The translations under genes and the position numbers were made by a program. The notes below the pieces were generated by a model. The model did no database searches and had not been told where the DNA came from. It worked only from the letters and a program-made list of their open reading frames with translations. 46,290 nt of DNA, from contig DLPY01000058.1 in assembly GCA_002478685.1 (NCBI GenBank), positions 1-46,290 on the forward strand, given 5' to 3'. Shown in pieces: positions 1-8,000 of this stretch; the stretch's first letter is position 1; each line of letters begins with the position of its first letter. The DNA comes from Flavobacteriaceae bacterium UBA7446. Its GTDB lineage: Bacteria; Bacteroidota; Bacteroidia; Flavobacteriales; Flavobacteriaceae.

Positions 1-299
1 AGAGCCTCGGCTTTTTGACCAACTACTTCATCGCAAAATTGCACCGGTTGGCCCAAGTGCTTTTCGAGTGTAGGGGCAATTTGACTAAGGCTAAGTTTTG
101 GATCGCTTCCTTTTGGTCGACCTAAATGCGACATTAATACGCAGCTACCGCCGGCCGCCAAGATATGCTTAATCGTTGGGAGAGATGCTGCAATTCTTGT
201 TGCATCCGTTACGTTACCATTATCGTCTAAAGGCACATTAAAATCCACACGAATAAGTGCGCGCTCTTGATTAAAAGAAAGGTTTTCTAAGGTATTCAT
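1..299 (-). CDS. pgk: Phosphoglycerate kinase, N-terminal part (runs off the window)
   Basis: Only the first 99 or so residues lie inside the window, and the gene continues past base 1. The minus strand reads from an ATG at 297-299. The N-terminus carries the phosphoglycerate kinase signature RVDFNVP, followed by the TRI segment and the 3-phosphoglycerate-binding block SHLGRPKG. The enzyme moves a phosphate from 1,3-bisphosphoglycerate to ADP in cytoplasmic glycolysis. The gene is divergent from holB, and the 85-base gap between the two starts must hold both promoters. Identity is certain from these motifs; completeness cannot be judged. Confidence 0.95.
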   Translation of the reverse strand, partial: MNTLENLSFNQERALIRVDFNVPLDDNGNVTDATRIAASLPTIKHILAAGGSCVLMSHLGRPKGSDPKLSLSQIAPTLEKHLGQPVQFCDEVVGQKAEA

Positions 300-373
300 G
301 GTGTAGTTTTACTTGCACAAAAATACAATTTCGTTTGGGTTTATCTAGTGGTGATTTAGTTAAATGCGGTTTG

Positions 374-381
374 TATCTTTA
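374..381 (+). promoter_or_regulatory. -7 promoter element for holB
   Basis: TATCTTTA fits the Bacteroidota -7 element TAnnTTTG with one mismatch. It ends 3 bases before the ATG at 385. It also overlaps the codons that a start at 364 would use, which favours 385 and suggests a leaderless or nearly leaderless message. No clear TTG -33 element is visible. Confidence 0.45.
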
Positions 382-384
382 GGC

Positions 385-1518
385 ATGCATTTCTCTGACA
401 TTGTTGGGCACCAAAGCCAAAAGACCGTATTGCTTAACAGCCTTGCTTTAGGAAGAATTCCACACGCACAATTATTTGAAGGAGACGATGAACAGGGTGT
501 CCTTGCAATGGCAATTGCATATGCCAATGCTGTGGTTTGTGGCGATGACAGTAGCGAATCTGACGCTCGTCTAAAGGCCAATGAGCTGATTCATCCTGAT
601 ATCCACTTTGTGTTTCCAACGGCAACAACTGCTGAGGTAAAATCAAAGCCGACATCTAGTGAATTTAGCGGGTCGTGGCGGCAATTTGTTCAGGAACAAC
701 CATACGCTACATTATACGATTGGTCGCAGTTTTTAGAGATAGAAAACAAACAAGCTGCAATCAATGTGACCGATGCGCTTACCGTCATGCAGAAAGTGAG
801 TTTGAAATCGTTTGAAGGTGGGTGGAAGTGCGTTGTTGTTTGGCATGCCGAAAAGCTTACGACTGCAGCGTCTAACAAACTGCTTAAAAGCATTGAAGAG
901 CCTCCTGCAAAAACCTTGTTTTTGTTGGTTTGTCCAGACGAAAATCAACTCATTTCAACCATCCGATCACGCTGTCAGCGAACGCATTTTGGTCGTGTGT
1001 CAAAACTAGAGGTTGCTCAATTTATGGTTGAGATAGGGGCTAGCCCAGAAAAGGCAAACGCCTTGGCTGCTAAAAGCAGTGGCAGCGTTGGAAAAGCGCT
1101 TTCGCTTTATAATAAGCGAGAAAATCAAAAAAATTATGAGCAGTGGTTTGTGCGTTGGGTACGCACGGCTTTTCGTGCCAAAGGAAACAAAGGGGTGGTA
1201 CTTGAACTTGTTGATTGGAGTCAAGAAATTGCCTCTAAGGGTGTGGAAACGCAAAAGCAGTTTTTGGCTTTTGCTATCGATATTTTTCGTGCAGCAGTTA
1301 TGGATCACTATAAACTAAACCAAATTGTAGTTTTCCATGCGTCAACAGATTTTAAAATTTCAAAATTTGCGCCTTTCGTGCATGGCGGAAATATTATACC
1401 CATCGTTGACGCGATAGAAAAAAGTGCCTACCACTTAGAACGAAACGGAAATGCGCATATGATTTTTACTGATTTATCATTTATGCTGACACGACTACTC
1501 CATCAAAAAGCGGCATAG
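385..1518 (+). CDS. holB: DNA polymerase III delta' subunit
   Basis: Clamp-loader subunit of 377 residues that helps load the sliding clamp during replication. The fold is AAA+-like: a start segment with FSDIVGHQ, the block LLKSIEEPP and the STIRSRCQ motif carrying the SRC arginine finger. The P-loop region (LFEGDDEQG) has lost the GKT lysine, as expected for the non-ATPase delta' subunit. The zinc-binding cysteines of proteobacterial delta' are not visible. I prefer ATG 385 over ATG 364 because family homology begins with HFSDIVG and a promoter-like element covers the upstream codons. The gene stands alone between divergent pgk and convergent methyltransferase genes. Confidence 0.88.
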   Translation: MHFSDIVGHQSQKTVLLNSLALGRIPHAQLFEGDDEQGVLAMAIAYANAVVCGDDSSESDARLKANELIHPDIHFVFPTATTAEVKSKPTSSEFSGSWRQFVQEQPYATLYDWSQFLEIENKQAAINVTDALTVMQKVSLKSFEGGWKCVVVWHAEKLTTAASNKLLKSIEEPPAKTLFLLVCPDENQLISTIRSRCQRTHFGRVSKLEVAQFMVEIGASPEKANALAAKSSGSVGKALSLYNKRENQKNYEQWFVRWVRTAFRAKGNKGVVLELVDWSQEIASKGVETQKQFLAFAIDIFRAAVMDHYKLNQIVVFHASTDFKISKFAPFVHGGNIIPIVDAIEKSAYHLERNGNAHMIFTDLSFMLTRLLHQKAA

Positions 1519-1653
1519 GGTTTTCTTATTCTTGCTCTTGCTTGTTATAGGCACCAGCTATTTTTTGTGATGGGCAATGCTGTGCCAGATAGGATTTATT
1601 CTAATTAAATAAGAGTTGGGGGCTTTGGCGTAATAATCTCCTCTTAAAACGCC

Positions 1654-2487
1654 TTATTTAAGTTTTTGAAGTATAAACGTCAAAGAGGAAGTATTGTTTT
1701 TTCTCCACCCAACAAGATTTGAATATAGCCCTTTAAAAAAAGCTTTTGACCAAGCAAAAGAACCCTTGCGATATTGTTCTGAAAGTAAGGCTATGTAAAA
1801 TGCATCCCAATACATGTTATGTGTTTTTAAAACATTGAAGCCTGCCTCATGGGCAAGTCGGGTTATAGACGTGCGGTTATAATGCCACAAATGACGAGGT
1901 ACATCATATGCTGCCCAATATGAGCCATAGTGTTTAGCATCCCAAGAGTTGTGGTTGGGTATGGCCAGCACCAAGGTTCCTCCTGGCACTATTGCTTCAT
2001 AAAAGCGTTTTAATTGCTGCTGTGGGTTTGGTAAGTGTTCAAAAACGTGCCATAGGGTTATGGTGTCAAAAGTGTTTTTTTGGAGCGATTCACTGATTTG
2101 CCTTATTCCCTTTTGAGTAAGCAGGCTTTTTGCTTTTTCTGAAAACTCAAAAGCAAATACGTCCCAGCCTTTTGCCTGTGCCGCTTGTGCAAATGCACCA
2201 TTTCCTGCGCCAAAGTCCAATAGTTTTCCTTTACTTCTTGACTTGGAAATCCAATGGAGTTTTGTTTGAATATTTTTCTTTTTGATCCACAAGTACATCT
2301 TGGCTTTTAAGTCTTTTGCTTGATCCGTGTGTGACAAATAAGCTTCTTTTGGATAATACTTTTCAAGCACTTCTGGCAAAATCTCTGGTGTTGTTTGCCA
2401 TGCATTTATAGTAGCGTCATGCTTCAGCAGGAATGTTTCTTTGCTTACCAAAAAGTCTTTGATACGTAGTGGTTTCACGTGGAACAA
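1654..2487 (-). CDS. Class I SAM-dependent methyltransferase
   Basis: The 277-residue protein has a central Rossmann methyltransferase domain. Motif I is LLDFGAGNGAFA near residues 90-101, followed by the acidic end of strand 2 (FAFEFS) and the post-motif WHVFEHLPNP. It resembles the Methyltransf_23 group; the substrate is unknown. It follows mnmG directly: the mnmG stop is 2488-2490 and this frame opens at TTG 2485-2487. GTG at 2476-2478 is an alternative start. The first codons (encoding FHVK) coincide with a parS-like ParB site, so the N-terminal residues may be dictated by that site. Likely co-transcribed with ybeY and mnmG. Confidence 0.8.
   Translation of the reverse strand: MFHVKPLRIKDFLVSKETFLLKHDATINAWQTTPEILPEVLEKYYPKEAYLSHTDQAKDLKAKMYLWIKKKNIQTKLHWISKSRSKGKLLDFGAGNGAFAQAAQAKGWDVFAFEFSEKAKSLLTQKGIRQISESLQKNTFDTITLWHVFEHLPNPQQQLKRFYEAIVPGGTLVLAIPNHNSWDAKHYGSYWAAYDVPRHLWHYNRTSITRLAHEAGFNVLKTHNMYWDAFYIALLSEQYRKGSFAWSKAFFKGLYSNLVGWRKNNTSSLTFILQKLK
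2471..2486 (-). promoter_or_regulatory. parS: parS-like ParB-binding site 1
   Basis: Read on the minus strand the 16 bases are TGTTCCACGTGAAACC. This differs at one end position from the Bacillus subtilis parS TGTTCCACGTGAAACA. The site spans the mnmG-methyltransferase junction. Similarity to parS is direct; ParB binding is inferred. Confidence 0.75.
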
Positions 2488-4359
2488 TTAACGACCCATA
2501 TACACAAGCAACACCGATAAATCACTTGGTGAAACACCGCTAATTCTGGAGGCTTGCGCAATGGTTATGGGTTTAATTTTTGATAATTTTTGCCGCGCTT
2601 CAATAGAAAGGGACTTTACTTTTTCGTAGTCAAAGCCTTTTGGTATGGGCACGTGATCAAGCTGCGTGAGCTTATCTGCTTGCGCTTTTTCTTTGGCAAT
2701 ATATCCTGCGTACTTAATTTGTATTTCCGCTTGCTCTAAAACTGAGGTATCCATGTTTTGCTCTGCTACATAATCCACAACAGGCTTGTGGGTTAAAAGG
2801 CATTCTATTGTGATGTTAGGTCGCGCCAATACTTTACTCATTTTCAACGATTGCTTTACGGGTGCAGATTCGTTTTGCAGCAGGATCGGGTTAACTTCTT
2901 CAGGGCGAATGCTAGTCTTATTAAAAAATGAAATTAATGATTGTGCTTTTTTTGACTGGCGCTCCATTTGCTGCAGCCTTTCATCTGTCGCCAAGCCCAC
3001 TGCATGTGCTTTTGGTGTAAGGCGAACGTCGGCATTGTCTTGCCGAAGCAACGTGCGATATTCTGCACGAGACGTAAACATCCTGTAAGGCTCCTCTGTG
3101 CCTTTGGTAATAAGGTCGTCAATTAAAACGCCTATATAAGCTTCGTCGCGTGAAAGGGTAAATGGTGATTTATTGGCGACATGCTGATGTGCGTTGATTC
3201 CAGCCATAATCCCTTGGGACGCCGCTTCTTCATAGCCTGTCGTGCCATTTATTTGACCTGCAAAAAATAGACCGTCAACAGTTTTGGTCTCTAAGGTGTG
3301 CTTAAGCTGTGTTGGGGGGAAATAGTCGTACTCAATCGCATAGCCTGGGCGGAAAAATTTGACGTTTTCAAACCCTAATACTGCACGCAAGGCTTTGAAT
3401 TGAACATCTTCGGGCAAGGAAGTAGAGAACCCATTAACATAAACCTCCACAGTATCCCACCCTTCTGGTTCTACAAAAATTTGATGTCGCTCTTTTTCGG
3501 CAAATCGATTGATTTTATCCTCAACAGAAGGGCAATATCTTGGTCCAATACTTTTGATTCGGCCATTGAACATCGGTGATCTGTCAAAGCCTTCGCGGAG
3601 CAGGTCATGAACCACTGGGCTTGTATAGGTCATGTGGCAAGAACGTTGCTGAGAAAGAGGAGTGGTTTGAGAAGCGTAGGAAAACTTAGACGGGTTGTCA
3701 TCGCCAGGTTGTTCTATCATTTTGCTATAATCCAGTGAGCGTCCATCCACGCGCGGAGGCGTTCCCGTTTTCATGCGTCCAGATTCAAACCCTCTTTCGT
3801 TAAGCCGTTCCGTTATTCCGAAAGAGGCGCTTTCTCCAGCACGCCCTCCGCCAAATTGTGTCTGACCAATATGAATAAGACCATTTAAAAAAGTGCCGCT
3901 AGTTAGTACTACAGACTTAGACTTTATCTCAATTCCTAATGAAGTAACCACGCCTGCAATTTTATCTCCTTCAAAAAGCAAATCGCTAACCATGTCTTGA
4001 TAAAAATCGAGGTTGGGCGTTTGCTCCAACATGTTGCGCCAAGCAGCAGCAAACAACATCCGGTCTGACTGCACTCTTGGGCTCCACATAGCAGGTCCTT
4101 TAGAGCGATTCAACATCTTAAATTGAATTGCTGTGTTGTCGGAAACAATTCCACTATACCCCCCTAAGGCATCGATCTCCCTAACTATTTGTCCTTTAGC
4201 TATGCCTCCCATGGCGGGGTTGCAGGACATTTGCCCTATGTTTTGCAAATTCATGGTAACCATAAGGGTTTTGCTGCCCATGTTTGCAGTGGCAGCGGCG
4301 GCTTCTGCGCCAGCATGTCCTCCACCAACTACAATTACATCATATACCTCATGAAACAT
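2488..4359 (-). CDS. mnmG: tRNA uridine-5-carboxymethylaminomethyl modification enzyme MnmG (GidA)
   Basis: The 623-residue protein has the usual MnmG length. The N-terminal FAD-binding motif is VVGGGHAGAEAA (about residues 10-21), followed by MSCNPAMGGIAKG and the DG-containing block FFAGQINGTTGYEEAASQG. With MnmE it modifies the wobble uridine (U34) of certain tRNAs in the cytoplasm. The ATG is 4357-4359 and overlaps the 3' end of ybeY by 11 bases, so the two are probably translated from one message. parS-like sites sit just upstream and at its 3' end. mnmG lies near the replication origin in many bacteria, which fits those sites. Confidence 0.97.
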   Translation of the reverse strand: MFHEVYDVIVVGGGHAGAEAAAATANMGSKTLMVTMNLQNIGQMSCNPAMGGIAKGQIVREIDALGGYSGIVSDNTAIQFKMLNRSKGPAMWSPRVQSDRMLFAAAWRNMLEQTPNLDFYQDMVSDLLFEGDKIAGVVTSLGIEIKSKSVVLTSGTFLNGLIHIGQTQFGGGRAGESASFGITERLNERGFESGRMKTGTPPRVDGRSLDYSKMIEQPGDDNPSKFSYASQTTPLSQQRSCHMTYTSPVVHDLLREGFDRSPMFNGRIKSIGPRYCPSVEDKINRFAEKERHQIFVEPEGWDTVEVYVNGFSTSLPEDVQFKALRAVLGFENVKFFRPGYAIEYDYFPPTQLKHTLETKTVDGLFFAGQINGTTGYEEAASQGIMAGINAHQHVANKSPFTLSRDEAYIGVLIDDLITKGTEEPYRMFTSRAEYRTLLRQDNADVRLTPKAHAVGLATDERLQQMERQSKKAQSLISFFNKTSIRPEEVNPILLQNESAPVKQSLKMSKVLARPNITIECLLTHKPVVDYVAEQNMDTSVLEQAEIQIKYAGYIAKEKAQADKLTQLDHVPIPKGFDYEKVKSLSIEARQKLSKIKPITIAQASRISGVSPSDLSVLLVYMGR

Positions 4360-4798
4360 AATTGGTGGTTTTGTGTTCCACGTGGAACAATTTCATGCAA
4401 AAATCTTCTGCGGCTCTCATTTCTTGTTGTGAATCTTTCGTCTTGTCGTTTAAACCTAAACAATGCAAAAGTCCATGACACATAACACGGAGGAGTTCGT
4501 CTTGGGTTGATTGTGAGTAGGTTTTTGCATTATGCTCAACACGTTCAATGGAAATGGCAACATTTGCCACAACATCCTTCCCAACACTATCGTCAAATGT
4601 AATGATATCGGTATAGGAGTCGTGATTAAGGTATTTAACATTTAATGCATGAAGCGCCTCGTCATCCATAAAGGAAAAAGCTATTGATACAGATTTTGCC
4701 CCAAGCTTTTTTGCACAATTGATAAGCCATTTAGAATAGGTCTGCTCATCGGAAAGCATGAAGTCTGTTTCGTATAGATAGTCAATCTCTGATTCCAT
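4349..4798 (-). CDS. ybeY: Endoribonuclease YbeY (rRNA maturation, zinc-dependent)
   Basis: The 149-residue protein belongs to the YbeY/UPF0054 family, which processes 16S rRNA ends and takes part in ribosome quality control. The substrate segment YTDIITFDD is at 62-70. The metal site CHGLLHCLGLNDKT holds H108 and H112. The third ligand position, His in E. coli, is Asp118 here; from recall this is also seen in other Bacteroidota. It starts the ybeY-mnmG-methyltransferase unit. On the minus strand TATATTTG ends four bases before the ATG, suggesting a leaderless message. Its last codons (FHVEH) encode the second parS-like site. Confidence 0.92.
   Translation of the reverse strand: MESEIDYLYETDFMLSDEQTYSKWLINCAKKLGAKSVSIAFSFMDDEALHALNVKYLNHDSYTDIITFDDSVGKDVVANVAISIERVEHNAKTYSQSTQDELLRVMCHGLLHCLGLNDKTKDSQQEMRAAEDFCMKLFHVEHKTTNYVS
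4374..4389. promoter_or_regulatory. parS: parS-like ParB-binding site 2
   Basis: TGTTCCACGTGGAACA is a perfect 16-base palindrome. It differs from the classical parS consensus TGTTTCACGTGAAACA only by a symmetric T/A-to-C/G change. It lies inside the 3' end of ybeY, 15 bases upstream of the mnmG start. Confidence 0.78.
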
Positions 4799-4802
4799 GG
4801 CG

Positions 4803-4810
4803 CAAATATA
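4803..4810 (-). promoter_or_regulatory. -7 promoter element for the ybeY-mnmG unit
   Basis: On the minus strand the sequence is TATATTTG, an exact match to TAnnTTTG. It ends four bases before the ybeY ATG (4796-4798). Confidence 0.55.
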
Positions 4811-4845
4811 TTCATTTCACCCTGTATTAGAAGGCATTAGGGTTG

Positions 4846-4853
4846 TATCTTTG
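4846..4853 (+). promoter_or_regulatory. -7 promoter element for gltX
   Basis: TATCTTTG matches TAnnTTTG exactly and lies 13 bases before the gltX ATG at 4867. It sits within codons of a longer reading frame that would need a TTG start at 4843, and so argues for the ATG. Confidence 0.55.
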
Positions 4854-4866
4854 GGCAAAAGTAAAT

Positions 4867-6375
4867 ATGTCTGTTCGAGTTCGATTTGCGCCTAGTCCAA
4901 CAGGCCCGCTACATATTGGTGGTCTTCGCACGGCACTATACAATTATTTGTTTGCCAAGAAACATAAGGGTGAATTTGTATTACGCATTGAAGACACAGA
5001 CCGAAAACGATATGTTGAAGGGGCAGAGAAATATATTGCTGATGCGTTGTCTTGGTTAGGTATAACGCCAGACGAAAGCCCCATTAGTAATGGAACTGTT
5101 GGTCCTTATCGGCAAAGCGATCGTAAAAACCTGTATGTCAGCAACATAGACGTGCTTCTTCGTTCAAAAAAAGCCTATATCGCATTTGATTCGTCAGACG
5201 AATTAGCCGCGTTGCGAAATGCTGCGGAAGCAGAAGGAGAAACATTTATATACAATTGGAAAAACCGAGGCAAATTGAAAAACAGCATTTCTTTGTCTGA
5301 GGAAGAAACACAGAGGCTTTTAGCTAAGGGCGCGCCCTATGTGCTTCGATTTAAAAGTTTTTCTGAAGGGCAAAACAGCACATTAAAATTAAACGACGAG
5401 GTCCGGGGAACCGTTACAGTTGACATATCGTTACTTGACGACAAAATTCTAGTAAAACAGGACGGTATGCCAACCTACCACTTAGCAAATGTGGTTGATG
5501 ATCATTTGATGAAGATTACCCATGTAATTCGCGGTGAGGAGTGGCTTCCGTCTATGGCGTTGCACGTATTGTTATACGGCGCGTTTGGTTGGGAAACACC
5601 CACATTTGCTCATGTGCCGCTTATTTTAAAACCTTCTGGAAAAGGAAAGCTTTCTAAACGAGATGGCGATAAATTTGGTTTCCCTGTGTTTCCCTTGGAA
5701 TGGGATAAACAAACGCGTGGATTTAGAGAAGCGGGGTATTTGCCCGAAAGCCTGATAAACTATCTAGCTTTATTGGGTTGGAGCCCAGGGGGAGAAAAAG
5801 AATTGTTTTCGATAGATGAACTTATAGGTGCGTTTTCATTAAAGGACATCACAAAGTCTGGTGGGCGGTTTGATCCTGAGCGATGCAAATGGTTTAATCA
5901 ACAATATCTACATAAAGCTAATCCCATGACGCTGGTGGCTCTTTTGGAAAACGACTTAAAAGAAAACGGGGTTGATAAGAATGAAGTAGATTGCAAGCGT
6001 GTTGTGGATCTCATACAAAATAGGCTAACGCTTTTGACAGACATGTGGGAGGAAGCAAAAATCTTTTTTGTTTCGCCGAAGGAATATGATGAAAAAGCTG
6101 TGCGCAAACAATGGAAGCCCGACACGAATAAAATTCTAACGGCGGTTGCTGAGATAATTGCAAACACAAGCAACGTATCTGCAGAGGGGTTAAGCACGCT
6201 TATAAAAAGCTGGGCAAACGAAAAAAACATTGGTTTAGGAAGAATCATGGCGCCCCTTAGGATTGCCCTTGTGGGTTCATTGCGAGGGCCTGATGTCTTT
6301 GAAATTTGCAGTACAATTGGAGTTAGAAATTGTATACTAAGAATTAACGCTGCCATAAACTACAATAATCGCTAA
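4867..6375 (+). CDS. gltX: Glutamyl-tRNA synthetase
   Basis: Class I aminoacyl-tRNA synthetase of 502 residues that charges tRNA-Glu with glutamate. The start is RVRFAPSPTGPLHIGG, containing the HIGH-class signature (HIGG, residues 16-19). EDTDR follows, then the KMSKS-class loop KLSKRDG in the middle of the protein. The C-terminal helical anticodon-binding region ends normally. The ATG at 4867 is chosen over a TTG at 4843 because family homology begins at MSVRVRF and a promoter element lies between the two. A separate glnS gene lies 1.6 kb downstream, so tRNA-Gln can be charged directly. Confidence 0.97.
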   Translation: MSVRVRFAPSPTGPLHIGGLRTALYNYLFAKKHKGEFVLRIEDTDRKRYVEGAEKYIADALSWLGITPDESPISNGTVGPYRQSDRKNLYVSNIDVLLRSKKAYIAFDSSDELAALRNAAEAEGETFIYNWKNRGKLKNSISLSEEETQRLLAKGAPYVLRFKSFSEGQNSTLKLNDEVRGTVTVDISLLDDKILVKQDGMPTYHLANVVDDHLMKITHVIRGEEWLPSMALHVLLYGAFGWETPTFAHVPLILKPSGKGKLSKRDGDKFGFPVFPLEWDKQTRGFREAGYLPESLINYLALLGWSPGGEKELFSIDELIGAFSLKDITKSGGRFDPERCKWFNQQYLHKANPMTLVALLENDLKENGVDKNEVDCKRVVDLIQNRLTLLTDMWEEAKIFFVSPKEYDEKAVRKQWKPDTNKILTAVAEIIANTSNVSAEGLSTLIKSWANEKNIGLGRIMAPLRIALVGSLRGPDVFEICSTIGVRNCILRINAAINYNNR

Positions 6376-6380
6376 ATCAC

Positions 6381-6388
6381 TATATTTA
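6381..6388 (+). promoter_or_regulatory. -7 promoter element for the SPFH gene
   Basis: TATATTTA is one mismatch from TAnnTTTG. It lies just after the gltX stop (6375) and 23 bases before the ATG at 6412. Confidence 0.4.
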
Positions 6389-6411
6389 GGAATCTATCTA
6401 AATTATTGATT

Positions 6412-7344
6412 ATGGAATTTATATTTAATTTACTGTTTGTATTTGTTGCTTTTATTTTTATAGCGTCTGCCGTTTTTATTGTTAAGCAACAGTCAGCGGC
6501 GATTGTAGAACGCTTTGGGCGTTTTCAAAGTATTCGTCAATCAGGGCTTCAACTCCGCATTCCAATTGTTGACCGAATTGCGGGACGATTAAGTCTAAAA
6601 ATTCAACAGCTTGATGTAATTGTAGAAACCAAAACGAAAGACGATGTGTTTGTGAAGCTTAAGGTTTCGGTGCAATACATGGTCATTAAGGAAAAAGTTT
6701 ATGACGCTTTTTATAAGCTCGATTATCCACACGATCAAATTACATCTTATGTGTTTGATGTAGTCCGTGCCGAAGTCCCTAAAATGCGTCTCGATGATGT
6801 CTTTGAGCGCAAAGACGATATCGCCATTGCCGTTAAATCCGAGCTTAACGATGCAATGATAAACTATGGGTATGACATCATTAAAACACTTGTAACGGAT
6901 ATCGATCCGGACTTGCAGGTAAAAGAAGCGATGAATCGAATCAATGCGTCTGAAAGAGAAAAAATAGCAGCGCAATATGAGGGTGATGCCGCACGTATTT
7001 TGATTGTAGAAAAAGCTAAGGCGGAGGCAGAATCCAAGAGACTTCAGGGGCAGGGAATTGCTGACCAGAGACGTGAAATTGCGCGCGGTTTAGAAGAGTC
7101 TGTTGAGGTGTTAAATAAGGTGGGGATTAACTCCCAAGAAGCCTCTGCGCTTATTGTGGTTACACAACATTATGACACTTTACAATCCATCGGTGAAGAA
7201 ACCAATTCAAACTTGATATTGTTGCCCAATTCACCCCAAGCGGGCTCTGACATGCTAAATAATATGGTGGCATCATTTACGGCAAGTAATCAAATCGGAG
7301 AAGCGATGAAAGCAAGTCGTGAGAAAAAAGAAGGCAAAGAATAA
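6412..7344 (+). CDS. SPFH/band 7 (stomatin-prohibitin) family membrane protein
   Basis: The protein has 310 residues: one N-terminal membrane segment (about residues 3-25), then the stomatin/prohibitin core. The core includes the typical IVERFGRF and LRIPIVDRI blocks and ASEREKIAAQYEGDAARI, and leads into an Ala/Glu-rich coiled coil. Such proteins form oligomeric scaffolds in the inner membrane and are often linked to quality control of membrane proteins. The specific partner is unknown: no NfeD or FtsH gene is adjacent. The start is ATG 6412 rather than TTG 6406. It ends at a strong hairpin shared with the convergent DUF2490 gene. Confidence 0.85.
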   Translation: MEFIFNLLFVFVAFIFIASAVFIVKQQSAAIVERFGRFQSIRQSGLQLRIPIVDRIAGRLSLKIQQLDVIVETKTKDDVFVKLKVSVQYMVIKEKVYDAFYKLDYPHDQITSYVFDVVRAEVPKMRLDDVFERKDDIAIAVKSELNDAMINYGYDIIKTLVTDIDPDLQVKEAMNRINASEREKIAAQYEGDAARILIVEKAKAEAESKRLQGQGIADQRREIARGLEESVEVLNKVGINSQEASALIVVTQHYDTLQSIGEETNSNLILLPNSPQAGSDMLNNMVASFTASNQIGEAMKASREKKEGKE

Positions 7345-7363
7345 ACAACCTGATAAATTAGCG

Positions 7364-7391
7364 AAAAGCCTTAGCTTTAACTAAGGCTTTT
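7364..7391. terminator. Bidirectional intrinsic terminator
   Basis: AAAGCCTTAG and CTAAGGCTTT form a perfect 10-bp stem around a 6-base loop, flanked by A and T runs. It can serve both the SPFH gene (plus) and the DUF2490 gene (minus), which converge here. Confidence 0.85.
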
Positions 7392-8000
7392 TTATAACTT
7401 GATTGTATGAGATAATGACAATAAGAACACCCAGCTTTTAAGATTCGGGAACTGCCAATGCATCAGCCCAGAATTGAACTGCAGCGCATCTGAAAGCTTG
7501 TGAGAAACCTGAGCAGTTACACGGTTTTGGTTAAAACTTGTCCCTGTGTTTTGCAAAAAAACTTCTTCCGTTAAGTTCAATGCCGTTTTGCGTGAAAGCG
7601 GGATGTTTGCTGTCAGTCCAAATCGATAGCGTAGTTGAAAATTGTCGCCCAACCAACGTTCTTCTAAGAAGAAAGAATTGGTGAATATTATTTTATTAAG
7701 CTGGGTAGAAAAAGCTATTTTTTGGTACATCCCGTTTTCCGAAAGGGCGCCGATTTTTCTATATCCTGCCGAAACGGTTAGGTTTGGTGAAATCACGTGG
7801 CTCATTCCCAATGTAATAAGCGCCTGGTCTTCCGCAAAATCTAGCGAAAAACTTCTGTGTTGATACTGCGAGTCTATGCTGGTTTTGTTATTAAGCTTTA
7901 GTTTATTTTTATATATCAACCACGAACCCACATCGTTTTGTGCTGCAGAAAAAGAGGAAACAACTAAAAAGAAAAAGAGAAAATTAAATTTTGATTTCAT
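7392..8000 (-). CDS. DUF2490 family outer-membrane protein
   Basis: The 202-residue protein has a Sec signal peptide (about residues 1-20, ending SFSAAQ). The body alternates polar and hydrophobic residues in short strands and ends in an aromatic/hydrophobic strand (SLSHTIKL), as in outer-membrane beta-barrels. This matches the general form of DUF2490, whose function is unknown. Its ATG overlaps the 3' end of glnS by 17 bases, so the pair is probably one transcript. The fold call is inference from composition. Confidence 0.7.
   Translation of the reverse strand: MKSKFNFLFFFLVVSSFSAAQNDVGSWLIYKNKLKLNNKTSIDSQYQHRSFSLDFAEDQALITLGMSHVISPNLTVSAGYRKIGALSENGMYQKIAFSTQLNKIIFTNSFFLEERWLGDNFQLRYRFGLTANIPLSRKTALNLTEEVFLQNTGTSFNQNRVTAQVSHKLSDALQFNSGLMHWQFPNLKSWVFLLSLSHTIKL

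Noticed and set aside
1519..1653. Possible terminator or RNA between holB and the methyltransferase gene
   Set aside because: Only short 5-bp inverted matches with large loops (GGCAC/GTGCC, GGCGT/ACGCC) and no T tract; nothing supportable.
4349..4365. ATGTTTCATGAGG at the mnmG start as a parS half site
   Set aside because: The CACGTG centre is missing; resemblance covers one arm only.
4843..4866. TTG start extending gltX by eight codons
   Set aside because: The added codons contain the -7 promoter element and homology begins at the ATG at 4867.
7789..7804. CACGTG core that might be a third parS site
   Set aside because: Outside the hexamer the flanks do not match parS on either arm.
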